A stretch of 34,726 nucleotides of DNA from Crenothrix polyspora (GTDB lineage: Bacteria; Pseudomonadota; Gammaproteobacteria; Methylococcales; Methylomonadaceae). The DNA is taken from positions 1 through 34,726 of the forward strand of contig NZ_FUKJ01000017.1 of NCBI RefSeq assembly GCF_900163745.1, written 5' to 3'. Below, one piece after another: positions 1 through 8,580 of this stretch. How positions within the stretch are numbered: the stretch's first letter is position 1; every line of letters starts with the position of its first letter. A program made the translations under genes and the position numbers. The notes beneath the pieces are model-generated. The model was not told where the DNA came from and searched no databases. It was given only the letters and a program-made list of their open reading frames with translations.

Positions 1-1967
1 TGGGTGTCTGGATCGAACACAGGTCGGTTTAGCGGATGCGCCGCTACGCCCACTAATTGTGAGACGACTCCCATCGGCAGCTTGGTGCCCGCATCAAGGG
101 TAATAACATAACAAACACCAGAAGGAGTAACGGCAGGTTTGCCATCAACAGGTAAAAAAGAGGTGTCCGTAGCACCCCGTAACAACCGGTTAAATTCGTG
201 TAGCTTACCGCGTTTTCGTTCCCAGCCCATCCACTTGCCTTCACCTGGATTCCATAAGCGTTTACGGTGGAATACAAAGAAGCGTTGTTCAGCGTACTTG
301 GCATTGAGCGCACTCACAGCGGCAATAGCTGTACTCAGCAGCTTATCGTCATTGGGCATTTTTTCCTGCTCGGCATCGGTCCAATCGGACAATAGCGCAA
401 AGCGCACATGACTGTCTGGATTAGCCAAATAACGGATCTCCATCTGCTCGACCTGCTCTTTTACGCCGATGATATTGACAAACAGCGTCGGTACGACCAC
501 GAAAGTACTGAGTGTTTCCGGCACACCGTCTTTGAGTTCTAACCGTGGTATATGACGTGGAGGCAGACCGCCAATAATAAATCGGTTCATGACTCCGACG
601 GCGATGTCTGAAGCAGGAAACACAACGAACAATGCCAGCAGGAACAAGTGAAAATCGCTAATGCCAACCGCTAAACTTACGCTCAACGGAAGGGCAAGCA
701 GTAATAGCGTCAACAGGCCAATACTACCCACATACGCAAGTCCAGCGTGGGCAACATAGGTACGCAGTAGCCGCTGTTTAAACGAAGGCTGAAATTTCAG
801 CTCCCGTTCAAAGGCATATCTGCCCTCGCCAATCAAGTAGTGACCGGGTTCTTGCTGGCGTTCATTAGTAATAGACTGTTCGCTGATGACATGAACTTTG
901 TCGATCACCCTGTGAGCAATTTCCAGCTCCGAATACGTTGAGCGCCTGGCAAGATCTTCGATGGCATGGCGATAACGGTCTCGCGTTAAAAAATCCATCG
1001 CAGTATAGCCCTCGTGAGCACGCAGGCACTGATCCACTAAGCTTACATCCTCGACAAACTGTGACCAATCAAACACGGAAATGGCCCGCATACTGGTAAT
1101 AATATTGCGAACCGTCAGGTTACCCGCAATCTGGGTGGCGTGTTCCCGCTGCACAATTTCATCAATGCTAACGCCCTGCTCATTCAGCCAGTCATTGAGA
1201 AAATCAAGGGACAGGGTGGCACCGGGGTGCGGGTCGTGTAAACGTTGTAGAATCTGTACCGCGTAGGCTTGACGCAGAGGAGCTGCCGGCAATATCCCCG
1301 CAGAAAATGACTGCTCTGATTTATCGATTTGAGCGGAGATATGTTCGATATTATCAACGAACTCGTCCGCCAGCAGGCGGCCTGCTTGAGAACGCATGAT
1401 ACGAACTGCCAGGCGGCGAAGATTCTCTATCAGCAAGATGCGCAGAGTAATCGGTATCGCCCAGAGTTCACCGATCGTCAGGGGTTCGATGCTTTGATAG
1501 GCTCGTACGAAATGTGTTAACAACTCTGTGGCGAAACGGCTGTCCGTATGTGCGACCAGTGCCCAGGCAATGCCGTAAACACGGGGATAACCTGCAAGTA
1601 CACCATCGGCCAACTTAGGCAACTCCAAATAATAACTTTCCGGCAAATCAACTACGATGTTGCTGACTTGCTCGTCGATCACATGAAAGTTATCCAGTAG
1701 CCATTCCGCAGCGGGGGTAATAGCATGTTGCTCATGTGCGGCCTTGGCAACGGCTTGATAGGCTGCAAGCAATACACGGGCGTTTTCACTCACCCTTGGG
1801 ATCAGTTTTTGTCCGTCTTTACGATCAGTCACTTTTTGTGCTTGCGCCAAACTTACTGCATGTTGCGCTAGCCGTTCGATGCTAAATAATTCGAACCGAA
1901 TAGGTGTTTCTTCACCCCCTGGATGGTCGACTCTACTGTGTCGTCTTTGTTCTCGACGCTTCGCCAT
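1..1967 (-). CDS. ndvB: Cyclic beta-1,2-glucan synthase, N-terminal part (runs off left edge)
   Basis: The frame is open from the ATG at 1967 to base 1, giving 655 codons of a protein that is normally over 2,800 residues. GGAGA lies 8 bases before the ATG. Residues 80-200 carry the family's N-terminal signature (FHVIDEQV, LPKLADG, AGYPRVYGIAW, HTDSRF). Membrane segments lie near 412-437 and 440-462, followed by the start of the GT84 glycosyltransferase domain (TFVVVPTLF). The family makes cyclic periplasmic beta-1,2-glucan from UDP-glucose at the inner membrane; the C-terminal GH94 part that sets ring size is outside the window. The metal-binding DxD motif of the family (DADT) reads Asp625-Ala-Gly627-Thr here, so the second Asp is lost. 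The surrounding AHPLNRP is intact. Family assignment is firm; activity is uncertain. Confidence 0.88.
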   Translation of the reverse strand, partial: MAKRREQRRHSRVDHPGGEETPIRFELFSIERLAQHAVSLAQAQKVTDRKDGQKLIPRVSENARVLLAAYQAVAKAAHEQHAITPAAEWLLDNFHVIDEQVSNIVVDLPESYYLELPKLADGVLAGYPRVYGIAWALVAHTDSRFATELLTHFVRAYQSIEPLTIGELWAIPITLRILLIENLRRLAVRIMRSQAGRLLADEFVDNIEHISAQIDKSEQSFSAGILPAAPLRQAYAVQILQRLHDPHPGATLSLDFLNDWLNEQGVSIDEIVQREHATQIAGNLTVRNIITSMRAISVFDWSQFVEDVSLVDQCLRAHEGYTAMDFLTRDRYRHAIEDLARRSTYSELEIAHRVIDKVHVISEQSITNERQQEPGHYLIGEGRYAFERELKFQPSFKQRLLRTYVAHAGLAYVGSIGLLTLLLLALPLSVSLAVGISDFHLFLLALFVVFPASDIAVGVMNRFIIGGLPPRHIPRLELKDGVPETLSTFVVVPTLFVNIIGVKEQVEQMEIRYLANPDSHVRFALLSDWTDAEQEKMPNDDKLLSTAIAAVSALNAKYAEQRFFVFHRKRLWNPGEGKWMGWERKRGKLHEFNRLLRGATDTSFLPVDGKPAVTPSGVCYVITLDAGTKLPMGVVSQLVGVAAHPLNRPVFDPDT

Positions 1968-2102
1968 GGATTAATTCTCCGAACCCAAATAAAATGTGAG
2001 TTGCTACCGGCGATAGAGGTCGAAACTTCCTGGTCTCCAAAAGCAACTCGTTAATATGAAAAACATAAAAACCCGATCCTGATGTCGAGTGTGAATCTTA
2101 AA

Positions 2103-2120
2103 ACTGCTGTTTTGTGCAGT
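2103..2120 (-). terminator. Weak hairpin with T-run after the DUF3309 gene
   Basis: On the minus strand a 5-bp stem (ACTGC/GCAGT) with an 8-base loop is followed by TTTTAA, just past the DUF3309 stop. The stem is short, so this is only a candidate terminator for the two-gene small-protein unit. Confidence 0.3.
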
Positions 2121-2131
2121 CGACACTGTGG

Positions 2132-2290
2132 CTAGATTCTGCCCATTAAAACCAGTACCAGTAAAATGATTAAAACCAGCCCAAGCCCGCTACTGGGGCC
2201 ATAACCCCAGCTCCGGCTGTGTGGCCAGGTGGGGATGACACCAACGAGCATCAGGAGGATAACGATAAGTAATATTGTGCCAATTGACAT
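2132..2290 (-). CDS. DUF3309 small membrane protein (52 aa)
   Basis: A 52-residue protein starting MSIGTILL, with two hydrophobic segments (about 3-20 and 36-50) on either side of a conserved centre with TWPHSRSWGYGPS and a C-terminal GRI. This is the DUF3309 pattern at its usual length. The start at 2290 is set by AGGAA 7 bases upstream. An in-frame extension to 2563 exists but overlaps the DUF3096 gene in another frame and looks non-coding. The function of the family is unknown; it is often found with small stress-related membrane proteins, as here. It lies 41 bp after the DUF3096 gene and is probably co-transcribed with it. Confidence 0.85.
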   Translation of the reverse strand: MSIGTILLIVILLMLVGVIPTWPHSRSWGYGPSSGLGLVLIILLVLVLMGRI

Positions 2291-2331
2291 GGAAGTATTC
2301 CTGTTAAAGAAAAACGTTAAACTGAGATTGT

Positions 2332-2490
2332 CTAAAAATGTCCTAGCCTTAAAGGCAGATGCATTAGTCCCAAAACACCCATCGCAATTAAATAAATAGC
2401 GACGAAATAATTTAAAAATCTGGGGATCAACAAAATTAATATGCCCATCACAAGAGCCAGTATGGGTTCGATTGCAAAATTTAAGTTCAT
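2332..2490 (-). CDS. DUF3096 small membrane protein (52 aa)
   Basis: A 52-residue hydrophobic protein starting MNLNFAIEPILALVMG, with LLIPRFLNYFVAIYLI in the middle and a GLMHLPL tail. This matches DUF3096: two short membrane helices around a (I/M)PRxLNYxVAIYLI core. The start at 2490 is chosen because GAGGAG is 7 bases upstream; the ATG at 2496 is only one base from the same ribosome site. It is the first gene of a pair with the DUF3309 gene. Function is unknown. A near-perfect palindrome (GTACGGTATCGTAC, 2548-2561) lies 58 bp upstream of the start and could be an operator, though nothing else supports this. Confidence 0.8.
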   Translation of the reverse strand: MNLNFAIEPILALVMGILILLIPRFLNYFVAIYLIAMGVLGLMHLPLRLGHF

Positions 2491-2761
2491 AGTCATGCTC
2501 CTCAAATAGGGGAGATAAAAGTTTAACCATAATGTGGTGTTCAGTCTGTACGGTATCGTACATAAGACAGCTATCTACGATAGAGAGGCGATGAAATCGG
2601 GGAAATTCATTACACAGTTATCTTGCCATCTGAGTAATTGAGAATGTTTGGAGGGGGTACGAATTACTGAAAGCTATCTCGCTTTAGTGGCAAGCCATTT
2701 GTGTATTGGTTCAGTCTCCATTTTTCAAAGGAGGAGGGGAATACTTAAAATGGCTTTAGAC

Positions 2762-5700
2762 CTAATCGCCATCAAACTCGTAATTCAATTTAATGCGTTG
2801 CGATGTGCCGGTTTGGGTTTCAACATTAATGGTGTTGGTCAGTTTGCGCTTGAGTACCAGGGAGGCTTGTTTGTTAAACATGCCAATCTTGGTGCCGATA
2901 TAAAAATCGGGGGTCAGGTATTGCCCCATAACCAGCAGGGTATCCTGTAGCGTATTGCCCTCCTCCACCTTGAATTCGTTGATCCCCAATTTTTCGGCCA
3001 GCCAGGATGTTTGTCCTGCACCGTAAGATAGGGCGGCACTGGCCAGCATGTTGCTGTCTTTTTTGCTGACTTCATTTAAAGGCCCACCCGTGACCAAATA
3101 AGCCAGTGCCTCAGATTCCGGTAAGGCGGGTTCAGAAGAAATAAGCGTTTGCGGGGCTTTCAATGATCCGGTCAGTTTAAGGATGGCGGTTACCTTTTTA
3201 CTTTTGGAGAGTCGTATGGCTTCCACAGCCAGCCAGGGATTATCAACAGGGCCATTGAATAACAGCTGGCCTTTACGGACAGTTAACGCTTGACCAAAGC
3301 GTTTGTAACTGGCTTTGTCCATATCAACATTGCCCTGCATGGCCATTTTTGCGCCGGTCTTGATGATCTTTAGATTACCCAGCAGATTGGTTTGCAGCCC
3401 CTGTCCCGTAAAACTGACTTGCTTGCCGAGTTTAACGTCTATATCGGCATTGATGTCAGGGGCTGGCAGTGTATTGTCTTCAGGTTTTTCTTCGCCGATG
3501 ATAATTTCATCAGCACTGACTTTTACCGCATTCTCAGGGATGTCCTGAATTTTTAGGATGGCTTTGGGTACGCCTAACTGACCGCTGATGTGTTTTTGTT
3601 GCCCGGTCAACGCGATTTTTAAATCGGGGGACACGGCAATTTGGGCTTCAGGTAGTTTGGCAATTTCAAAATCTTTTCCTGTTAGTGTCAATGCGATGGG
3701 ATAGTGCTTCTCGGGCTGTAGACCCATTGTGCCATCGACTTTAATCAGCCCGTCGCCGGATTTTGCAGTGCCCTTTATCTGGAGAATATCTGATTGACCG
3801 AGTGCTGTCATGGCTTGCAGGCTGACATCATGAATGCCAAGACCCAATTGATCCACATCGGCAGCGCCGTTGCTAAGCTGTATGCCGCCATTGGCCAGAG
3901 GGTTTTGCGTCGTACCTGTTACCGTCAGATCGGCTTTCAACAGCCCCTTGACATGGGATAATTGGGGGGCAAACGGCTCAATGAAGGTAAAGTTACCGAT
4001 TAAAGCGGTAGCTTGGCCGGATAAGGCTTGCGTCTTGCCCGTATTTATTTGCAACTTCCCGCGTACATAATCCGAACCGGTTAACGCAACCTCCAAATTC
4101 GCTGAAATTAATTCGCCATGAATGTTCCCAGTCAGTGAAGATGCCCCTAATACGATTTCGTGGCGGGCTTCTTTGCTGACCAATGACAGGCTTGTGTTAG
4201 TCGGCATGACCAGATGAAAATTTCCAGCCAGTCCATTATCTTGTTGCAGATCGGCATCAAAATTAATAATGCTTTTGATATTCAGTGTTTCGGTTGCGTT
4301 GGGTTTATTGATGGCGACAGGTATTGCGGAACCTTGCAGTTGAAGACGATGCCCCGTTGTAACGGCATGAAAATCAATACTGCGTAAACCCATTTGCCCC
4401 GCTTCAGCTTGACCTATGTTGACAGCGCCATTGCTAAGATCAAAATAACCGGTTATCAACGGCTTTTTTAGCGAGCCTTGCAAGTCTAAATCGGCTTTTA
4501 ACAGCCCTTTGATGTCGGACAACTGCGGGACAAAAGCCTGTAGTAGCAAAAAATCAGCGAGTGATGCGGCTATTTTTCCTGACAAAGCCTGAGTTTTACC
4601 CGTATCCATGAGTATGTGCCCCTGCAAATAATCGTGGCCAACCAACAGCAGGTTAATATCCGCCGAAACCTTGTCGCCATTAAGAGTGCCTGATACGGAT
4701 GATGCACCTAAATTAATTTCACGTTTGGTTTTCTGGGTAGTCAGGAAAATCTGCGCGGGAGTCATATCAACACGGTAACGACCACTCAATGTATTTTTTT
4801 GCCGTTGAATGTCAATATTGCCATTAATCAGGCTTTTTACCGTCATTTGTCTGGGCAGATAGGCCTGTATCAACGCAGTTGGTAGCGATTTTGCGATTAG
4901 CTGTAAGTTAAGGTCGCTATTCGCCAGATAGGAAGCCTTTGTACACAATGATGCAGATTGTCGCACCAAACAGCCTTCATCGATGGCGACATCAAAGCCC
5001 AATGGTTTCTTGCCTACGTGTAGCGCCATCGTATTTTTCAGCAACCATCTGTTGTTATCCTGATCGGTCACCGCCAATTTAGAAATAGTGCCTTTCCAGG
5101 TAGTTGCTATCAAGCCGCCTGTTAATGCAGTCGACACGTTACCTTGCGGTGAAGATATGTCGGCTTTAAAGTCATGCTGCTTTAATGTGCCTTTGCCTGC
5201 AATGGACAGTTTTTCTATTGGCGTTGTGCCGATTAGCAGATTGTTGGCTGATAAATTAACGGCAGATATTTTTTGCTCATCGTGCTGATAGTCAAGGTTT
5301 AGCGCTATATTTTCTGATTTGTAGTCGGCAAATTGCAGGTGCTTGCCTTGGGCTTCGAAGTTTACTGTCGGTTTTTTCCAGCTGCCCTGAATGCGGCCAT
5401 TGCCCTTTAGACTGCCGTCCAAAGTTGGCCATAATGTGGCTAACGTTGGCATATTGATAGACAATACCAGAATTCCATCACCCTGCTCCACTTGCCCATC
5501 AACGGCAATTTTGTTGTCACCTGATGCAATGCGCAGTGCATCAACTTTGAGCTGCTCGCCGTGCAAAACCAGTTTGCCATTGGCGTTGACTGGGTAGTTG
5601 CGTAGTTGGCCGGTCAGTTTATTGATCTCGGCGGTAATTTGTAGGGCTTTTGGGTCGAGTTTACCTTTAAGGTGGCTACCAAAGGTCAGACTGCCTGGCA

Positions 5701-6772
5701 GTTGCGGGTTAAAGATAGCTGGATTAAATTTTTGCCCGGTGGCGGTTAGATCGAACATAGGGGCATCCCCCCAGGAAGCGTTACCTGCCAGTTGAAATAA
5801 GCCAGTGGTGGATTTTAGTTCCAGTTTTTTAATGGCGATCGCCTCCAAACTGCCTTTGCCGTCAAAAGACAGCTGTGCTTGTGGCAAATATTGCTGAATT
5901 AACTGGCCGTTTAGCTTAAGCTGATACGCATTGAGCAAACCGACCATTTCAAAATGTCCCTGTGGGCTTTGTATTTGTGGTGGAGTGGCAGATAATGGCC
6001 AAGTCAAATTGTGCCAGTCGCCTTGGGCTGTTATGCGCGGCGTTGTCAGCACCTCTTCTACACTGCCGTGCAGTGCCAATTTGAACGGGGAAACTAGCTG
6101 ATTATCGAAAACTAGCTTGCTAAAATCGCCAATGATTGTGGTTACGCCTTGCCATAGGCCATTTTTATTAGCCTTGATCTGCCAATTCGCTTGTAGATTG
6201 AGAGGGAAGCCTTTGTCCAGCATTACAGCGCCTTTGGCTGTAGCAGTGAGGGTATCGGAATTAATTGCCAAAGAGGTTAGCTTGAATTGATTTGCTTCAG
6301 TCTTTGCAGACAGTTGCAGCTTGTCAAAAGTCTGTAACTGACCATCACTGGTAAATTTCACATCCGTTATCAGGATATTGCTAATATCAAGTTGAAATGG
6401 CAACTGGATTCCGGTTTCAAAATCAGTCGATTTTTTTTCTGGGTCTTTTGTCTGTGTAACATTTATATCTAAACCATCAACCGTAAGATTATCAACTTTT
6501 AGAATACCTGAGAATAATTGGTAAGGCTGCCAGGTTAAGAAAACTTTTTTGATGGTTACCGTTTCAGTATCGGTTTTGACGTTAAACCCCGTTAGTGTAA
6601 GTCGGTCAATTAGACGACCTTCGGTAGCATCAATAGTAATTTGTGCGGGAATGAACGAGAAAACGCTTTGCAACAGCCAGCGACTGCCACTTTCACTGCT
6701 AATTAGGCCAAACAGAGTCAGCGGTATTATTAGCACCAAGATCAGGAAGAATATGCCCCAACGCTTTTTCAT
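2762..6772 (-). CDS. tamB: Translocation and assembly module inner-membrane subunit TamB
   Basis: A protein of 1336 residues (E. coli TamB is 1259). An uncleaved N-terminal membrane anchor spans about 5-24 (GIFFLILVLIIPLTLFGLI), followed by long beta-rich periplasmic sequence and a C-terminal TamB/DUF490 domain over roughly the last 350 residues, including MDKASYKRFGQ, GQLLFNGPVDNPWL and EALAYLVTGGPL. TamB spans the periplasm and works with TamA in outer-membrane protein insertion; related AsmA-like proteins carry phospholipids between membranes. Its ATG overlaps the tamA stop (ATGA, 6769-6772), which implies translational coupling. Two segments beginning at GKTQALSG (residues 725 and 912) are clearly related to each other, a 187-residue internal duplication of the beta groove. 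Confidence 0.93.
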   Translation of the reverse strand: MKKRWGIFFLILVLIIPLTLFGLISSESGSRWLLQSVFSFIPAQITIDATEGRLIDRLTLTGFNVKTDTETVTIKKVFLTWQPYQLFSGILKVDNLTVDGLDINVTQTKDPEKKSTDFETGIQLPFQLDISNILITDVKFTSDGQLQTFDKLQLSAKTEANQFKLTSLAINSDTLTATAKGAVMLDKGFPLNLQANWQIKANKNGLWQGVTTIIGDFSKLVFDNQLVSPFKLALHGSVEEVLTTPRITAQGDWHNLTWPLSATPPQIQSPQGHFEMVGLLNAYQLKLNGQLIQQYLPQAQLSFDGKGSLEAIAIKKLELKSTTGLFQLAGNASWGDAPMFDLTATGQKFNPAIFNPQLPGSLTFGSHLKGKLDPKALQITAEINKLTGQLRNYPVNANGKLVLHGEQLKVDALRIASGDNKIAVDGQVEQGDGILVLSINMPTLATLWPTLDGSLKGNGRIQGSWKKPTVNFEAQGKHLQFADYKSENIALNLDYQHDEQKISAVNLSANNLLIGTTPIEKLSIAGKGTLKQHDFKADISSPQGNVSTALTGGLIATTWKGTISKLAVTDQDNNRWLLKNTMALHVGKKPLGFDVAIDEGCLVRQSASLCTKASYLANSDLNLQLIAKSLPTALIQAYLPRQMTVKSLINGNIDIQRQKNTLSGRYRVDMTPAQIFLTTQKTKREINLGASSVSGTLNGDKVSADINLLLVGHDYLQGHILMDTGKTQALSGKIAASLADFLLLQAFVPQLSDIKGLLKADLDLQGSLKKPLITGYFDLSNGAVNIGQAEAGQMGLRSIDFHAVTTGHRLQLQGSAIPVAINKPNATETLNIKSIINFDADLQQDNGLAGNFHLVMPTNTSLSLVSKEARHEIVLGASSLTGNIHGELISANLEVALTGSDYVRGKLQINTGKTQALSGQATALIGNFTFIEPFAPQLSHVKGLLKADLTVTGTTQNPLANGGIQLSNGAADVDQLGLGIHDVSLQAMTALGQSDILQIKGTAKSGDGLIKVDGTMGLQPEKHYPIALTLTGKDFEIAKLPEAQIAVSPDLKIALTGQQKHISGQLGVPKAILKIQDIPENAVKVSADEIIIGEEKPEDNTLPAPDINADIDVKLGKQVSFTGQGLQTNLLGNLKIIKTGAKMAMQGNVDMDKASYKRFGQALTVRKGQLLFNGPVDNPWLAVEAIRLSKSKKVTAILKLTGSLKAPQTLISSEPALPESEALAYLVTGGPLNEVSKKDSNMLASAALSYGAGQTSWLAEKLGINEFKVEEGNTLQDTLLVMGQYLTPDFYIGTKIGMFNKQASLVLKRKLTNTINVETQTGTSQRIKLNYEFDGD

Positions 6773-8514
6773 ATCCTTGCCCCGGCGGCAAAATGGATTT
6801 GAAAGGACGAGTCGGATTCATCCAGGGGTATCGCAAAATCAACCCGCACTGGCCCTATCGGCGAATACCATCGTAACCCCAAGCCCAAGCCGGTTTTAAA
6901 TTTGATGCTATCGAGATTAAAGGCGTTACCGGTATCCACAAACGCCGCGATAGCCCAGTTATCAAAAATGGCCTGTTCGTATTCTGCACTGAACACACTT
7001 AAAAACTTGCCGCCTTCCACATTGCCTAAGCGGTCTTTTGGCCCCAACTCTTTATAAGCGTAACCACGCACACTGTTAATGCCGCCTGCATAAAACCGGT
7101 AACTGGTCGGCAGATCGGTTATTTGATCGACCAGCGTAACCCCTTGTAGGGTACGCCCGATAAATTTCCCCTCTAAAGGCAGTTTGTGCAGCCAGATGGC
7201 CGACAGATAGCCTTGGGCAAAACTGGCCGTGGAAATCGGATTTTTATAACTGCCTTTAGCTTCAATCTCAATGCGATAGCCTTGTGTAGGCCGCAACGGG
7301 TTATTGGAAACGGAACGCAACCAGTTGCCGCCCGGAACCAGTAACAGGCTATGGCCGGACGTTGATCCTGTCGTAAAGTCTTCATAACTGTAATCAAGAA
7401 ACAGCGTCTGTTTCCAACCACTGGCATAAGCATGTTTAAGGCGGGTGGACAGCGTTGCCGTGGTCGATTTAAAGGTGCTGGTATCTTCGTGTTTAAAACC
7501 ACCGCCAAAACTTAAAAAGTCAGTAGCTGGATTTGCCAGAGGGATGGTGTACTCAGCTTCCGCAACCGAAAGTACGGGTGAAAGGTCAATATTGGCGGTA
7601 AAGAAATGCCCTTGTTGATTGATGAGGCGGTTGATGTAGGTGGCATTCAATAACGGCCCTACATCGGTATCGTAGCCTATGCCGAAGCCGTAATGGGCTT
7701 TCTTTTTTGCCGACAGTTTAATGGTGATGGGCACGCGCTGGTGTTGGGCGTGTTCAAGATCGGCGCGAATATCCACGGTTTCAAAATAACCGCTTTGCGT
7801 GAGCGCGTTGTGGGTTTTGGCCAGTTGTTCGCTGGTGTAGAAATCACCGGTTTTTATCGACAGGTATTTTTTTACGAATTCAGTGTCCAGCACATTTTGC
7901 TGTAGGGTCACATCGCCAAAAACTAAACGCTTACCCGCATCAAACACCAGCTTGATTTGTGCGGTATTATTTTGTTTGTTAATAAGCAGTTTTTTTTCGG
8001 TAAACGTGTTGTGCAGATAGCCATTTTCCATCGCTAACGATTCAATCCGGCTTTTCATAGCTTCGTAGTGGCCATGGTGTAGCGGACTGCCCTTTTTGAG
8101 CGGCAGTTTTTTTAGCAGGGCTATAAAATCCGGATCGCTGCTGGCATCACCATTAATAACAATATTGACATCACTCACCACAACCCGCTGGCCGGGGGTA
8201 ATGTCAAAACTGGCCTTCCAGCAGCGTTTATTCAAAGCCAATGATTTATTGACGACAGCGTGGTAATACCCTAAAGCGCGTAGTGCCTGATCTATTTCCT
8301 GATCTGAGTTTTCAAACGCGCCTTGTATTTTCCATTGTGGTGCGTCACATTTTTCTTTCTCAATAGACAGTGTCAGCCTGACGTTATCTTTTGCTTGCCC
8401 GTAAATTCCTGAAACGGAGATTTCGGCAAAGCTTTCCTGCACGGCAGAATAAAGCACCAGCATTACCCATACTATGCCTACCCACCCTCTAACGGGATTT
8501 CTTAAACAGTGCAT
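6769..8514 (-). CDS. tamA: Translocation and assembly module outer-membrane subunit TamA
   Basis: A protein of 581 residues, the normal size for TamA. An N-terminal signal sequence (WVGIVWVMLVLYSAVQESFA) is followed by three POTRA domains to about residue 265, then a 16-strand Omp85 barrel. The L6 signature appears as GGINSVRGYAYKELGP, and the barrel end (WYSPIGPVRVDFAIPL) and terminal beta signal (FQIHFAAGARI) are typical. It acts in the outer membrane with TamB. The N terminus has several residues before the hydrophobic core, so an internal start cannot be excluded. It is first in the tamAB unit; 66 bp separate it from the end of the oleate hydratase gene upstream, so read-through from that unit is possible. 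Confidence 0.93.
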   Translation of the reverse strand: MHCLRNPVRGWVGIVWVMLVLYSAVQESFAEISVSGIYGQAKDNVRLTLSIEKEKCDAPQWKIQGAFENSDQEIDQALRALGYYHAVVNKSLALNKRCWKASFDITPGQRVVVSDVNIVINGDASSDPDFIALLKKLPLKKGSPLHHGHYEAMKSRIESLAMENGYLHNTFTEKKLLINKQNNTAQIKLVFDAGKRLVFGDVTLQQNVLDTEFVKKYLSIKTGDFYTSEQLAKTHNALTQSGYFETVDIRADLEHAQHQRVPITIKLSAKKKAHYGFGIGYDTDVGPLLNATYINRLINQQGHFFTANIDLSPVLSVAEAEYTIPLANPATDFLSFGGGFKHEDTSTFKSTTATLSTRLKHAYASGWKQTLFLDYSYEDFTTGSTSGHSLLLVPGGNWLRSVSNNPLRPTQGYRIEIEAKGSYKNPISTASFAQGYLSAIWLHKLPLEGKFIGRTLQGVTLVDQITDLPTSYRFYAGGINSVRGYAYKELGPKDRLGNVEGGKFLSVFSAEYEQAIFDNWAIAAFVDTGNAFNLDSIKFKTGLGLGLRWYSPIGPVRVDFAIPLDESDSSFQIHFAAGARI

Positions 8515-8580
8515 TAGCGATATATCTTGATCCCCAAAAACAGGTTTTCAACTATGGCAAATTTAACCGCGTTTAGCGAA

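Noticed and set aside
53-1520. Short reading frames on both strands at the left end
   Set aside because: They overlap the open 655-codon glucan synthase frame, which carries clear family motifs; the short frames have none.
2132-2563. A single 143-residue protein
   Set aside because: Its first 91 residues overlap the DUF3096 gene in another frame and have no ribosome site; the DUF3309 match and ribosome site place the start at 2290.
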